Source of the DNA: Yinghuangia seranimata
GTDB taxonomy: Bacteria > Actinomycetota > Actinomycetes > Streptomycetales > Streptomycetaceae
DNA length: 54,944 bases
Assembly: GCF_029953285.1 (NCBI RefSeq)
Contig: NZ_JASAOI010000086.1
Span: 1 to 54,944, forward strand
Direction of reading: 5' to 3'
The notes under the pieces are model-generated. The model made no database searches, was not told where the DNA came from, and saw only the letters and a program-made list of their open reading frames with translations. Shown one piece after another: positions 10,562 to 18,902 of the stretch. Position 1 is the first letter of the stretch; every line of letters begins with the position of its first letter. The translations under genes and the position numbers were made by a program.

Positions 10562-10620
10562 CCCGGGACAACGGTCCCGGGGACCCCAGACTATTGAACC
10601 CGGGGCGCTGCGTCCCGGGT
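10562..10620 (-). terminator. Paired inverted repeats between the 231-aa gene and the EspI-like gene
   Basis: Two hairpins lie in the 134-bp gap. In the first, 10562-10568 pairs with 10575-10581 (cccggga/tcccggg, 6-nt loop). In the second, 10598-10604 pairs with 10614-10620 (acccggg/cccgggt, 9-nt loop). They follow the stop of the 231-aa gene on the - strand and precede the EspI-like start. They could be a partial terminator or mRNA-processing signal that lowers expression of the ATPase gene. Confidence 0.5.
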
Positions 10621-10623
10621 CGG

Positions 10624-11319
10624 TCAGTCCATACGCCGCGGCGGGCCCAGGAACGACACCTCGACCTGAGTCGGGGTCAGGAGAACGTACCGGCGGACCC
10701 GGCTGGTGCACCACAGGGTCAGCTCGTCGGTCATGGCGGGCAGCGCGTCGGCGTCCTGCTTGGTCAGGTTGAGCGCGTACGCGGCGGCCTGCGCCTCGAT
10801 GGGGGAGACGCGTTGGAGGCCGACCAGGTCGGCGTCCGCCAACCGGCCGGCCAGGCGCGGGTCGAGGAACGGCAGCAGCGTCAGCGTGGTCTGCCACGGC
10901 GTCGACGCGAGCCGGTTGCGCGGCGGGCGCGCGCCGCAGTCGCGGATGACCAGCACCGGGCTCGCGGGGGAGGGGCCCTGCGGGCCGAGCCGGCCCACGG
11001 GGTGCACGGTGACGGCCTGTTGGCCGCCGCCGGCCTGCTGCGCCATGGGCGTCCACAGGTGCGGGCGGCCGGACTCGATCGCCACGCGCGCGCCGATCGC
11101 GGCGGCGCGCAGCGCGATGAGCTGCACGAGGTAGGCGCCGCCGATGAAGGAGATCTCGTACGGCTCCGGGCGGAACAGCCCGAGCACCGCGGGCGCGCGG
11201 TCCTGGTCGACGCCGACGACGATGCCGTCGTCGCTGACCGGCATGGTGAGCGCGCCGAGCTGATCTTCCGTCAGGACGTGGCTGTCGTGACGCGGTCCGA
11301 ACCTTCCGAGGAGCTTCAC
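10624..11319 (-). CDS. Hypothetical T7SS-locus protein, 231 aa, coupled to eccE
   Basis: I do not recognise a named family. The GTG start (11319-11317) overlaps the eccE stop (GTGA), with GGGAGGT just upstream, so it is translationally coupled to eccE. The product is soluble by inspection (no membrane segment or signal peptide). It starts MKLLGRFGPRHDSHVLTEDQ and contains DDGIVVGVDQDRAPAVLGLF and the IALRAAAIGARVAIESGRP segment. It ends in a short strand-rich region (YVLLTPTQVEVSFLGPPRRMD). The alternation of beta strands around GVD and ALRAAAIGARV resembles a nucleotide-binding alpha/beta fold but has no Walker motif. Coupling to eccE suggests a role at the EccE side of the secretion complex (inference). 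Confidence 0.85.
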   Translation of the reverse strand: MKLLGRFGPRHDSHVLTEDQLGALTMPVSDDGIVVGVDQDRAPAVLGLFRPEPYEISFIGGAYLVQLIALRAAAIGARVAIESGRPHLWTPMAQQAGGGQQAVTVHPVGRLGPQGPSPASPVLVIRDCGARPPRNRLASTPWQTTLTLLPFLDPRLAGRLADADLVGLQRVSPIEAQAAAYALNLTKQDADALPAMTDELTLWCTSRVRRYVLLTPTQVEVSFLGPPRRMD

Positions 11320-12632
11320 GCGCCACCTCCCAGCGGAATCGTCGCCAGCAGACCCGGCTGCTGTTCGAAGTCGAGCCGAACCAGGGACAGTCCGGCGTGC
11401 CGGCCGCGCGCCTCCAAGTGGCGTGCCGCGGCTTCGAGTTCGTCGGAGGAGCGGGCCGACACCCGCACGTGGCCCTGCACCGCGAGCGAACCGCCGCCGC
11501 CCATGTGCGCGGTCAGCGCGAACGTGGTGGCGATACCGGGCGCGCCGGTCAGCGAGGCGATCACGTCCGGCGAGCCGGCCGCGGTCAGCTTGGGCCAGCG
11601 CGACACCCAGTACGTCGCGTGCCAGCGGTCGTCGCAGCGCCAGGCGTGCCGCGACTCGGCGATCCGGGCGGCGGTGCGCGCCCGCCCGGGCTGCGCGGCG
11701 CGGTTGATCCCGCACGACGCGATCAGCGCCTGCACCAGGCCCTGTTCGTCCAGCGGACGCGCGGTCAGTCCGTTCGCCGCGAGCGCCGCCGTGAGCTGGT
11801 TCACCGCGCGCAGCAGCGTGCGCTGGGCGCCCTCGTAACCGCCGCCGCGCGCCGCGATCGCCGTCGTGCAGCGGCTCGGGTCGAGGCGCACCGCGACCCA
11901 GGTCTGACGCACCGCCGGGACGTTGAGGTTGTCGCGCTGGCTCAGCTCCTGGTAGGCGCGGGCCGCCATCGCCTCGGCGGGCAGGTGCGGCGCCGGCGCC
12001 GGGCGGCTGTGCAGCACGACCTGCGCGGAACCGACCACGATGCCGTCCACGGACAGCGCGGACGCGACCGCCGCGAGCGGCAGCGGGTGCCCCGCGCGGC
12101 GCGGCCGCAGCGGCTCGTCCGGGGCCTCGACCAGCAGGACAGAGGTCAGGAACGTTCCGTCGCCGACCATGCCGACAGTGCCGTGCGTACGGTCGTAGGC
12201 GGCCTCGAGCGCAAGTCCCGGCACACACGTGCGGATCGGCGCGAGGTCCGCGGACCCCGAGGCCTCGTCGGGCTCCGGCGGCGCCGGCCGCTGGCGCTTG
12301 CGGAAGTCCGCCACGATGCCCGGCCACAGCGCCAGGCGCCGGCCGTGGAACGGCACCCAGACACCGATGAGGATGACCACCGCGAGGACGCCGCCGGGCA
12401 CCACGAGGAACTTCTTCGTGGCGAGGGGGACGGCGATCAGCAGCGCCGCGAGCTGCAGTGCGACAAGGTGCTGCACGAGCAACGGGCCGATGCGCCCCGG
12501 ACGCGGCTGGAGGCGCGGTGTGGCGCTCGCGCTGGGCGCGGCGATCGCGGCGTACCCGCCGGTGCCGCCGCTCGAGGGACGTGTATTACGGCGCGAGCCG
12601 CGCCTACTGCGCGGTGGTGCGGATACGGACAC
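11316..12632 (-). CDS. eccE: Type VII secretion membrane protein EccE
   Basis: EccE is a peripheral component of actinobacterial ESX membrane complexes. The 438-aa product has a basic, Ser/Pro-rich N-terminus and two adjacent transmembrane helices (LVALQLAALLIAVPLA and FLVVPGGVLAVVILIGVWV, ~residues 40-85). A ~340-aa soluble EccE domain follows, with WVAVRLDPSRCTTAIAARGG, ALIASCGINR and HATYWVSRWP. GTG 12632 is chosen because AGGGGGA lies ~9 nt upstream; the longer reading from 12689 adds 19 residues without a ribosome-binding site. It is divergent from eccB across a 202-bp region and overlaps the next gene by 4 bp. Confidence 0.88.
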   Translation of the reverse strand: MSVSAPPRSRRGSRRNTRPSSGGTGGYAAIAAPSASATPRLQPRPGRIGPLLVQHLVALQLAALLIAVPLATKKFLVVPGGVLAVVILIGVWVPFHGRRLALWPGIVADFRKRQRPAPPEPDEASGSADLAPIRTCVPGLALEAAYDRTHGTVGMVGDGTFLTSVLLVEAPDEPLRPRRAGHPLPLAAVASALSVDGIVVGSAQVVLHSRPAPAPHLPAEAMAARAYQELSQRDNLNVPAVRQTWVAVRLDPSRCTTAIAARGGGYEGAQRTLLRAVNQLTAALAANGLTARPLDEQGLVQALIASCGINRAAQPGRARTAARIAESRHAWRCDDRWHATYWVSRWPKLTAAGSPDVIASLTGAPGIATTFALTAHMGGGGSLAVQGHVRVSARSSDELEAAARHLEARGRHAGLSLVRLDFEQQPGLLATIPLGGGA

Positions 12633-12674
12633 CTTGGCGATTCCCCCTGTGAGCCCGTCGGCGTGCAGCGATCT

Positions 12675-12704
12675 GCAACTGGCGTGCAACTACGGCAACT
12701 GGCG
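12675..12704. promoter_or_regulatory. Triple direct repeat GCAACT in the eccE/eccB divergent region
   Basis: The hexamer gcaact occurs at 12675, 12686 and 12695, spaced 11 and 9 bp, about one helical turn. The first and third copies extend to the same 10-mer, gcaactggcg. They lie 43-72 bp upstream of the eccE GTG and ~130-160 bp upstream of the eccB ATG. Phased direct repeats in a divergent promoter region are typical of a cooperative transcription-factor site; the factor is unknown. A palindromic ccgtacgg lies near 12722-12730. Confidence 0.45.
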
Positions 12705-12834
12705 GTTCCCGGTGCGGAACACCGTACGGTACGGGGCGGAAGGAGTGGCGGGAAAGGCCCCCGAGTTCGACGCCCCAGGCCGCGAACGCGTCGGGTACTC
12801 TACGCCACGCGGATCGTCGGCTACGGGGAGAACG

Positions 12835-14343
12835 ATGGCATCGCGCCGTGAACAGTTGGAAGCGTACGTCTTCGCGCGGCGCCGTCTGGTGGCCGGATTT
12901 GTGCAGCCGGAGCCCAGTAACGGGGGCGCTGCGGAGGAGAAGGCGCCGCGTCCGTTCCGTGCGCTGCTGCCCGGTCTGGTGGTCGGGGCCCTGATCCTCA
13001 CCGGTTTCGGTGTGTACGGCCTGATCCGGCCGGGCACGCCGCCCGGCTGGAAGGACAAGGGCAGCCTCATAGTCGGGCGCGACTCCGCGAGCCGGTACGT
13101 GTACCTGGACGGCAAGCTGCGTCCGGTGCTGAACATCGCGTCGGGCCGACTGCTGCTGGACCCGGGCAAGTTCAAGGTGAACCTGGTCCCGGAGAAGGTG
13201 CTCAACAGCGTCGAGCACGGGTCCGCGCTGGGTATCCCGAACGCGCCGGACCGGCTGCCGAGCGCGAAAGAGGTCGCCAAGCCGAAGCCGTGGACGGTGT
13301 GCGAGCAACCCGTCCAGGACACGGACGGCAAGCCCGACTTCGGGCGCGACCCGCAGCTGAGCGTGTTCGTCAACCAGGCTCCTGCGCAGGGCGTGCTCAA
13401 CGCGGACGAGGCGCTGTTCGTGGAACGCCGCGACGACAAGGGCACCAACACGGGGAGCTACTACATCGTCTACGGCGGACGGGCGTATCCGTTCAAGAGC
13501 AAGGAAATCCGCTCGGCGCTGCGCCTCGACACGGCCACGCCGCAGCCGGTGACCGAGAAGTGGCTGAGCACGTTCGAGCAGGGTAGCGAGATCGTCCTGC
13601 CCACGCTCGACGGCTACGGGAGCCGCAGCGCGAACGCGGGCAAGCTCGGCCCGGCGCTGAACAAGGTGGGCATCATCCTGCGTGCCGAGGGCGGCGGGCA
13701 GGAGTACGTGGTGACCATGAACGGCGTCATGCCGATCTCCAAGTTCACAGCGTCGCTCTTCCTGGCCAGGCCGGACGCTAAGCAGAAGCTCTATCCTGAC
13801 TCGCAGGTGACCGAATTCGAGGTCGGCATCGGCGAGTTGGCGGGTATTGTGCAACAGGGCCAGGTCTTCATGGCCGACAAGGGCTGGCCCGAGGTGATGC
13901 CCGCGCAGGCCAACAGGATCGGTACCGACCTGAAGGCCGCCGCCCGACTGACCGTGTGCAACACGTACACAGGGACGTATGCGGGGGGTGTGCCGCAGAC
14001 GAAGCAGTCCGCCTGGTACACCCTGCCGGCCAACCGTGTCGAGGGCGTCGCGGTTTCCGTGCCGCCGGGCACCGGCATGCTCATCCGTGAGGCCACCGGT
14101 CGCGCGGAGGACCAGACGGGGACGCTCTACCTGCTCACCGACACCGGTCTGCGGTACCAGATCGTGAACGACCCGCCGCAGAACGGCAGCCAGCCGTCGG
14201 CGCCCGGCGCCGACAGCGAGGCGAAGATCAGACTGGGCTACAAGGACGTTGCGGCAACGCCTGTTCCGCGCTCGTGGACCGAACTGGTCCCGGTAGGAGC
14301 ACGCTTGAGTGTCGTCGACGCTAAGAAGACGCAAACATTCTGA
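12835..14343 (+). CDS. eccB: Type VII secretion protein EccB
   Basis: EccB is a bitopic core component of the ESX membrane complex. It has a short cytoplasmic N-terminus, one membrane helix and a large periplasm-side domain made of repeats. The 502-aa product shows the family N-terminus ASRREQLEAYVFARRRLVAGF, a single membrane helix (LLPGLVVGALILTGFGVYGLI, ~43-63) and GWKDKGSLIVGRDSASRYVYL. Conserved Cys residues lie at about 162 and 368 (TVCEQP, TVCNTYTG), as in the family. ATG 12835 has GGGGAG 4 nt upstream. It is divergent from eccE and 212 bp upstream of the WXG100 pair. Confidence 0.95.
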   Translation: MASRREQLEAYVFARRRLVAGFVQPEPSNGGAAEEKAPRPFRALLPGLVVGALILTGFGVYGLIRPGTPPGWKDKGSLIVGRDSASRYVYLDGKLRPVLNIASGRLLLDPGKFKVNLVPEKVLNSVEHGSALGIPNAPDRLPSAKEVAKPKPWTVCEQPVQDTDGKPDFGRDPQLSVFVNQAPAQGVLNADEALFVERRDDKGTNTGSYYIVYGGRAYPFKSKEIRSALRLDTATPQPVTEKWLSTFEQGSEIVLPTLDGYGSRSANAGKLGPALNKVGIILRAEGGGQEYVVTMNGVMPISKFTASLFLARPDAKQKLYPDSQVTEFEVGIGELAGIVQQGQVFMADKGWPEVMPAQANRIGTDLKAAARLTVCNTYTGTYAGGVPQTKQSAWYTLPANRVEGVAVSVPPGTGMLIREATGRAEDQTGTLYLLTDTGLRYQIVNDPPQNGSQPSAPGADSEAKIRLGYKDVAATPVPRSWTELVPVGARLSVVDAKKTQTF

Positions 14344-14555
14344 GGCGTAAAGTGTCCTGCGGGACGTCGCTCCCACCCCGGAGTGACGTACCGTCAGCCA
14401 AGTTCCATCTCTCTTGACTCGCGCGTTGCGCAAGCCCCCAACGGGCAAGATCGACGCAAAAGTTGAGTAACCAGAGATGGAGCGCCGCTTGGGTTACCGA
14501 TCAGACAACCGTTAGTGTCCAGAACACCAACGGTCTCACAGGGGGATGGTGGATC
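14344..14555 (+). promoter_or_regulatory. eccB-esx intergenic region with candidate promoter and inverted repeat
   Basis: 212 bp. The best promoter by eye is ttgggt (14489-14494), an 18-bp spacer and tagtgt (14513-14518), matching the streptomycete TAGNNT -10 pattern. An inverted repeat gtaacc (14467-14472) / ggttac (14492-14497) straddles the -35 and could be an operator. The ribosome-binding site GGGGGA is at 14541-14546. The WXG100 pair can therefore be expressed apart from eccB. Confidence 0.4.
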
Positions 14556-14867
14556 ATGGCGGGTGCATACAAGGCAACAATCGAGGAACTCGACGCGCTG
14601 GCCAAGCGCATCGACGCGGACCAGGCCGAGATCAACGGCCTGATCCTGGGATTCAACGCCGTCGTCGACGGCGTCGCGACCGCCTGGCAGGGCGAGGCCG
14701 CCATGGCCTACAAGCGCCTGCAGGAGAAGGTCAACGAGCTGATGAAGAACCTCAACGTCCAGCTGGACGGGATCGGCCAGATGATGGGCGCGGGCGCGAA
14801 GAACTACCGCGAGGTCGAAGAGGCCAACAAGCAGCAGATGGCCTCCATCACCGCCGCGCTCGGCTAG
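14556..14867 (+). CDS. WXG100 family protein (first of the Esx pair)
   Basis: A 103-aa ESAT-6-like helical hairpin and probable T7SS substrate. The hairpin turn carries WQG (TAWQGEAA, ~residues 46-48), flanked by two amphipathic helices. Near the C-terminus NYREVE provides a YxxxE export motif. ATG 14556 is chosen over an earlier in-frame start at 14463 because GGGGGA precedes it and the family N-terminus follows. It lies 70 bp upstream of the second WXG100 gene, and the pair probably forms a heterodimer exported by EccC (family knowledge). There is no signal peptide. Confidence 0.93.
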   Translation: MAGAYKATIEELDALAKRIDADQAEINGLILGFNAVVDGVATAWQGEAAMAYKRLQEKVNELMKNLNVQLDGIGQMMGAGAKNYREVEEANKQQMASITAALG

Positions 14868-14937
14868 TCGAAGCGCCGTAGTCCTCGGCCGGGGGTCTGG
14901 TCCCCGGCCCGTTCCGAACCAAAGACGGGGAGTCATT

Positions 14938-15228
14938 ATGGGTTCGCCCATTGTCGTAACGTTCGCCGCGATCGAAGGCGCGGCGGCCGAGATCGCGCGG
15001 ATCGACGGTCAGATCCAGCAGAAGCTGGGCGACCTCAAGCGCGAGGTCCAGCGCGTGTCGGGCACCTGGGAAGGCCAGGCGCAGGCCGAGTACCAGCAGA
15101 AGCAGCAGGCCTGGGACCGCGACCAGGAGGGCATGCACGAGCTCATCCTGCAGATCTCCAAGGCGCTGACCGAGGGTGCGCGCGTGTACCAGGAGACGGA
15201 GAGCGCGAACGCGAAGATGTGGGGCTGA
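14938..15228 (+). CDS. WXG100 family protein (second of the Esx pair)
   Basis: A 96-aa WXG100 protein. The WEG turn (GTWEGQAQ, ~residues 43-45) lies between two helices. C-terminal VYQETE forms YxxxE, followed by a second terminal WG. ATG 14938 has GGGGAG 5 nt upstream. It is the last gene before a very strong terminator, so the two WXG100 genes form a bicistronic unit. As in Streptomyces and mycobacterial ESX loci, it is the likely dimer partner of the upstream protein. Both partners here carry YxxxE, whereas in the classical EsxA/EsxB pair only EsxB does. Confidence 0.93.
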   Translation: MGSPIVVTFAAIEGAAAEIARIDGQIQQKLGDLKREVQRVSGTWEGQAQAEYQQKQQAWDRDQEGMHELILQISKALTEGARVYQETESANAKMWG

Positions 15229-15257
15229 CCTACCCGGTCCGCACCACCGCGACGTGA

Positions 15258-15303
15258 CGCGCCCGGCCGGCGGCCGATCCATTCGGCCGCTCGGCCGGGC
15301 GCG
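15258..15303 (+). terminator. Strong terminator after the WXG100 pair
   Basis: The outer stem is 15258-15269 with 15292-15303 (12 bp, perfect). After one bulged T, the inner stem is 15270-15277 with 15283-15290 (8 bp, perfect) around a tccat loop. That gives 20 GC-rich pairs in total and is the strongest hairpin in the locus. It lies 29 bp after the stop and should insulate the abundant esx mRNA from the mycosin gene or protect its 3' end. Confidence 0.85.
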
Positions 15304-15425
15304 ACCCGTCTCCGCGGTCCCGCGTCGTGCGCCTCACGGGCGCGCGAACTTCCGTTCCACCGCCGCCCGTTCCTCGCACGGCTGTCCCCGCGACGGCTGT
15401 CCTCGATCCGGAGGGTCCTCCCACC

Positions 15426-16808
15426 GTGCATCCCGTCCGGCGGACCAGGCCCGGAGCGACGCTGCTCGCCCTCAGCCTGCTGTGCAGCGTCACGGCGCCC
15501 GCGGCGGCGTCCGTGCCCGCTCCCGATCTGCGCCTCGCGGCCGAGACCGACTGCCGGTTCCCCGCGAAACCCCTTGAAGGCAAGCCCTGGTCGCTGCAGC
15601 GCGTCGTGCTCGACCAGATGTGGCAGGTCTCGACCGGGAAGGGCGTCGTCGTCGCGGTCATAGACTCCGGCGTCGACGCGAACAACCCGCAGCTGACCCA
15701 GGCCCTGTCGGCCGACGGCAAGGACTTCGTTCCGCCCGCCGCCGGCGCCCCCGCGGGTCCCGCCAACGGCACCACCGACGAGAACGGCCACGGCACCATG
15801 GTGGCCGGGATCATCGCCGCGCGGCCCGACCCGAGCACCGGGTTCGTCGGGCTCGCCAAGGACGCCACGATCCTGCCGATCAAGCAGAACGGCGGCACCG
15901 ATCAACAGCAGGGCACCAGCGACACGCTCGCGCAGGCCATCGACTACGCGGTGTCCAAGGGCGCCAAGGTCATCAACATCTCGCAGGAGACGGGCAAGGA
16001 CCCGACCGGCAAGCTGCTCGCCTCGGTCACCGCCGCCACGAACAAGGACGTCGTCATCGTCGCCGCCGCCGGCAACTCCGGCGACAAGGACAACCTCGAC
16101 ACCCTCCCGGCGGGCATGGCGGCGAACAACGGGGCCGTGCTCGCCGTCGGGGCGTCCGACCGCAACAACGACCGCGCGCCGTTCTCGCAGAACAAGAACT
16201 ACGTCAGCGTGCTCGCGCCCGGCGTCGACATGTGGTCCACCGTTCCCAAGGGCGGCCACTGCAAGGGTGACGGCACCTCCTTCTCGGCGCCCTACGTCGC
16301 CGGCGTCGTCGCGCTCCTGCGTGCCGCACACCCGTACTGGAAGGCCCAGCAGGTCGTCTCGCTCATCGAACAGACCGCGCAGCGCGGCTGGGTCGAGCCG
16401 CTGACCGGCGTCGGATGGGGCGTCGTCGACCCGCTGAGGGCGGTCGGCTACCGGGGTGAGGCGGGCTTCGTACCGGAGGGCGGCCGCTCCGACGTCGTCG
16501 ACTCGGCACCCGTCAACATCGAGCCGCTGCACCTCGGGCCCACCCGCAACGACCAGGACCGCGAGGACGCGACCGCCGTCCTGATGACCGGACTCGGCTG
16601 CGCCGTCCTGATCGCGAGCGCCGCGGTCGTCCTGCGCGACTTCCGGCACCGGCGGCTGCACGGGCCGCGCACCGTGGCCGTCTCGACCGGTCCCGGCATC
16701 GACGGGTTCCAGGTCACGGGCGGTCTCACCGGTCCGATCGGCGACGACAGGTACGACCCGTCCGACCCGACCGGGCAGCGAATCGTGCAGGCGTCTACCG
16801 ATCAGTAG
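15426..16808 (+). CDS. mycP: Mycosin-type S8 serine protease MycP (first copy)
   Basis: Mycosins are membrane-anchored subtilisin-like proteases that stabilise and regulate the ESX complex. The 460-aa product has a signal peptide (GATLLALSLLCSVTAPAAA). The catalytic triad is Asp80 (VIDSGVD), His122 (ENGHGTMVAG) and Ser285 (GDGTSFSAPY). A C-terminal membrane anchor (LMTGLGCAVLIASAAVVL) precedes a ~60-residue cytoplasmic tail. GTG 15426 has GGAGGG 10 nt upstream; the longer reading from 15327 lacks a ribosome-binding site and would bury the signal peptide. It is followed by a perfect 14-bp hairpin. Confidence 0.93.
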   Translation: MHPVRRTRPGATLLALSLLCSVTAPAAASVPAPDLRLAAETDCRFPAKPLEGKPWSLQRVVLDQMWQVSTGKGVVVAVIDSGVDANNPQLTQALSADGKDFVPPAAGAPAGPANGTTDENGHGTMVAGIIAARPDPSTGFVGLAKDATILPIKQNGGTDQQQGTSDTLAQAIDYAVSKGAKVINISQETGKDPTGKLLASVTAATNKDVVIVAAAGNSGDKDNLDTLPAGMAANNGAVLAVGASDRNNDRAPFSQNKNYVSVLAPGVDMWSTVPKGGHCKGDGTSFSAPYVAGVVALLRAAHPYWKAQQVVSLIEQTAQRGWVEPLTGVGWGVVDPLRAVGYRGEAGFVPEGGRSDVVDSAPVNIEPLHLGPTRNDQDREDATAVLMTGLGCAVLIASAAVVLRDFRHRRLHGPRTVAVSTGPGIDGFQVTGGLTGPIGDDRYDPSDPTGQRIVQASTDQ

Positions 16809-16816
16809 CCTGGCGT

Positions 16817-16850
16817 GCGAGGGTGATCGGTGACCGCCGATCACCCTCGC
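16817..16850 (+). terminator. Terminator after the first mycosin gene
   Basis: A perfect 14-bp stem: 16817-16830 with 16837-16850 around a 6-nt loop, 8 bp after the mycosin stop. It separates the secretion genes from the GH1 gene that follows. Confidence 0.88.
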
Positions 16851-16901
16851 TCGTGCGTCTGCGCGGCATGCCCGCGCGTGCTGTCGGGAGGTGATCCCTG
16901 A

Positions 16902-18287
<1,386 letters not shown>

Positions 18288-18400
18288 CCGGGCGTCAATG
18301 CACGTTATGTGAACAGGAATTGACGTGCGTGAGTGGCTACAATGCACAGTAGTCGCGCCACGTGAACGACGAGCTTCCAACGGGGGAGGCGAAAGCACAC
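18288..18400 (+). promoter_or_regulatory. Intergenic region with inverted repeats
   Basis: 113 bp. cgtcaat (18293-18299) is inverted as attgacg (18319-18325), and the overlapping gcacgt (18300-18305) is inverted as acgtgc (18323-18328). tacaat lies at 18338-18343, but the nearest ttgacg (18320-18325) is only 12 bp upstream, too close for a standard promoter. GGGGGAGG precedes the next gene. This is a probable control region; its promoter is not resolved. Confidence 0.35.
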
Positions 18401-18859
18401 ATGCTGCCACCTGAAGATCAAGCGGCGATGCGCGCCGAGCGCATGCGGGTCCAGCTCGAGGGACTAGAGACCTTCGCGAAGACCATCAACGGCATCCTGG
18501 ACGATCTGACCAAGGATTCGCACGCGCCGGTCGACAAGTCGGCCGTGCAGGACGTGCACGCCGAGGCGTACGGCCGCAACTTCCTTGAGGCACAGATCGT
18601 CCAAGGCGCGACGGACCGTGTGTCGGAACGCGTCAAAGAGCTGGCGACCAAGCTTCAGCTGCAGATCGAGGCCATGCACCTGACGATCAAGATGTCGGTG
18701 AACAAGGCCGCCGAAGCGGACCAGGACAACCGCGACGCGCTCGGGAAGATCCTCGGCCAGTACCAGGCGCAGTTCCCCTCCGCGCCAGGGACTCCGACCG
18801 CGGGTCAGCCGACGACGACCGCGCCGCCGCCCACCTCTCCGCGCGTGAAGATGGACTGA
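18401..18859 (+). CDS. Hypothetical helical protein in the T7SS locus, 152 aa
   Basis: Not a recognised named family. The protein is mostly charged helix, for example EDQAAMRAERMRVQLEGLETFA and RVSERVKELATKLQLQIEAM, with a flexible Pro/Thr tail (TAGQPTTTAPPPTSPRVKMD). There is no signal peptide, membrane segment, WxG or YxxxD/E motif. ATG 18401 is preferred because GGGGGAGG lies ~11 nt upstream; GTG 18362 in the same frame has none. It sits 43 bp before the large WXG-type gene and is probably co-transcribed with it. Its length and helicity fit a partner or chaperone of the next protein (inference). Confidence 0.8.
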   Translation: MLPPEDQAAMRAERMRVQLEGLETFAKTINGILDDLTKDSHAPVDKSAVQDVHAEAYGRNFLEAQIVQGATDRVSERVKELATKLQLQIEAMHLTIKMSVNKAAEADQDNRDALGKILGQYQAQFPSAPGTPTAGQPTTTAPPPTSPRVKMD

Positions 18860-18902
18860 CGGCAATGGTGAAGACTACGCAGCGCAGGGGGCGGTGGCGG
18901 CA

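Noticed and set aside
10624-12327. A single 567-aa gene covering this span on the - strand
   Set aside because: Its first ~336 codons are a frame shadow of eccE. The real gene starts at GTG 11319 with a ribosome-binding site and a 4-bp overlap with the eccE stop.
18320-18343. ttgacg and tacaat as a strong sigma-70 promoter
   Set aside because: Only 12 bp separate the hexamers; a usable promoter needs about 16-19. Kept only as part of an unresolved control region.
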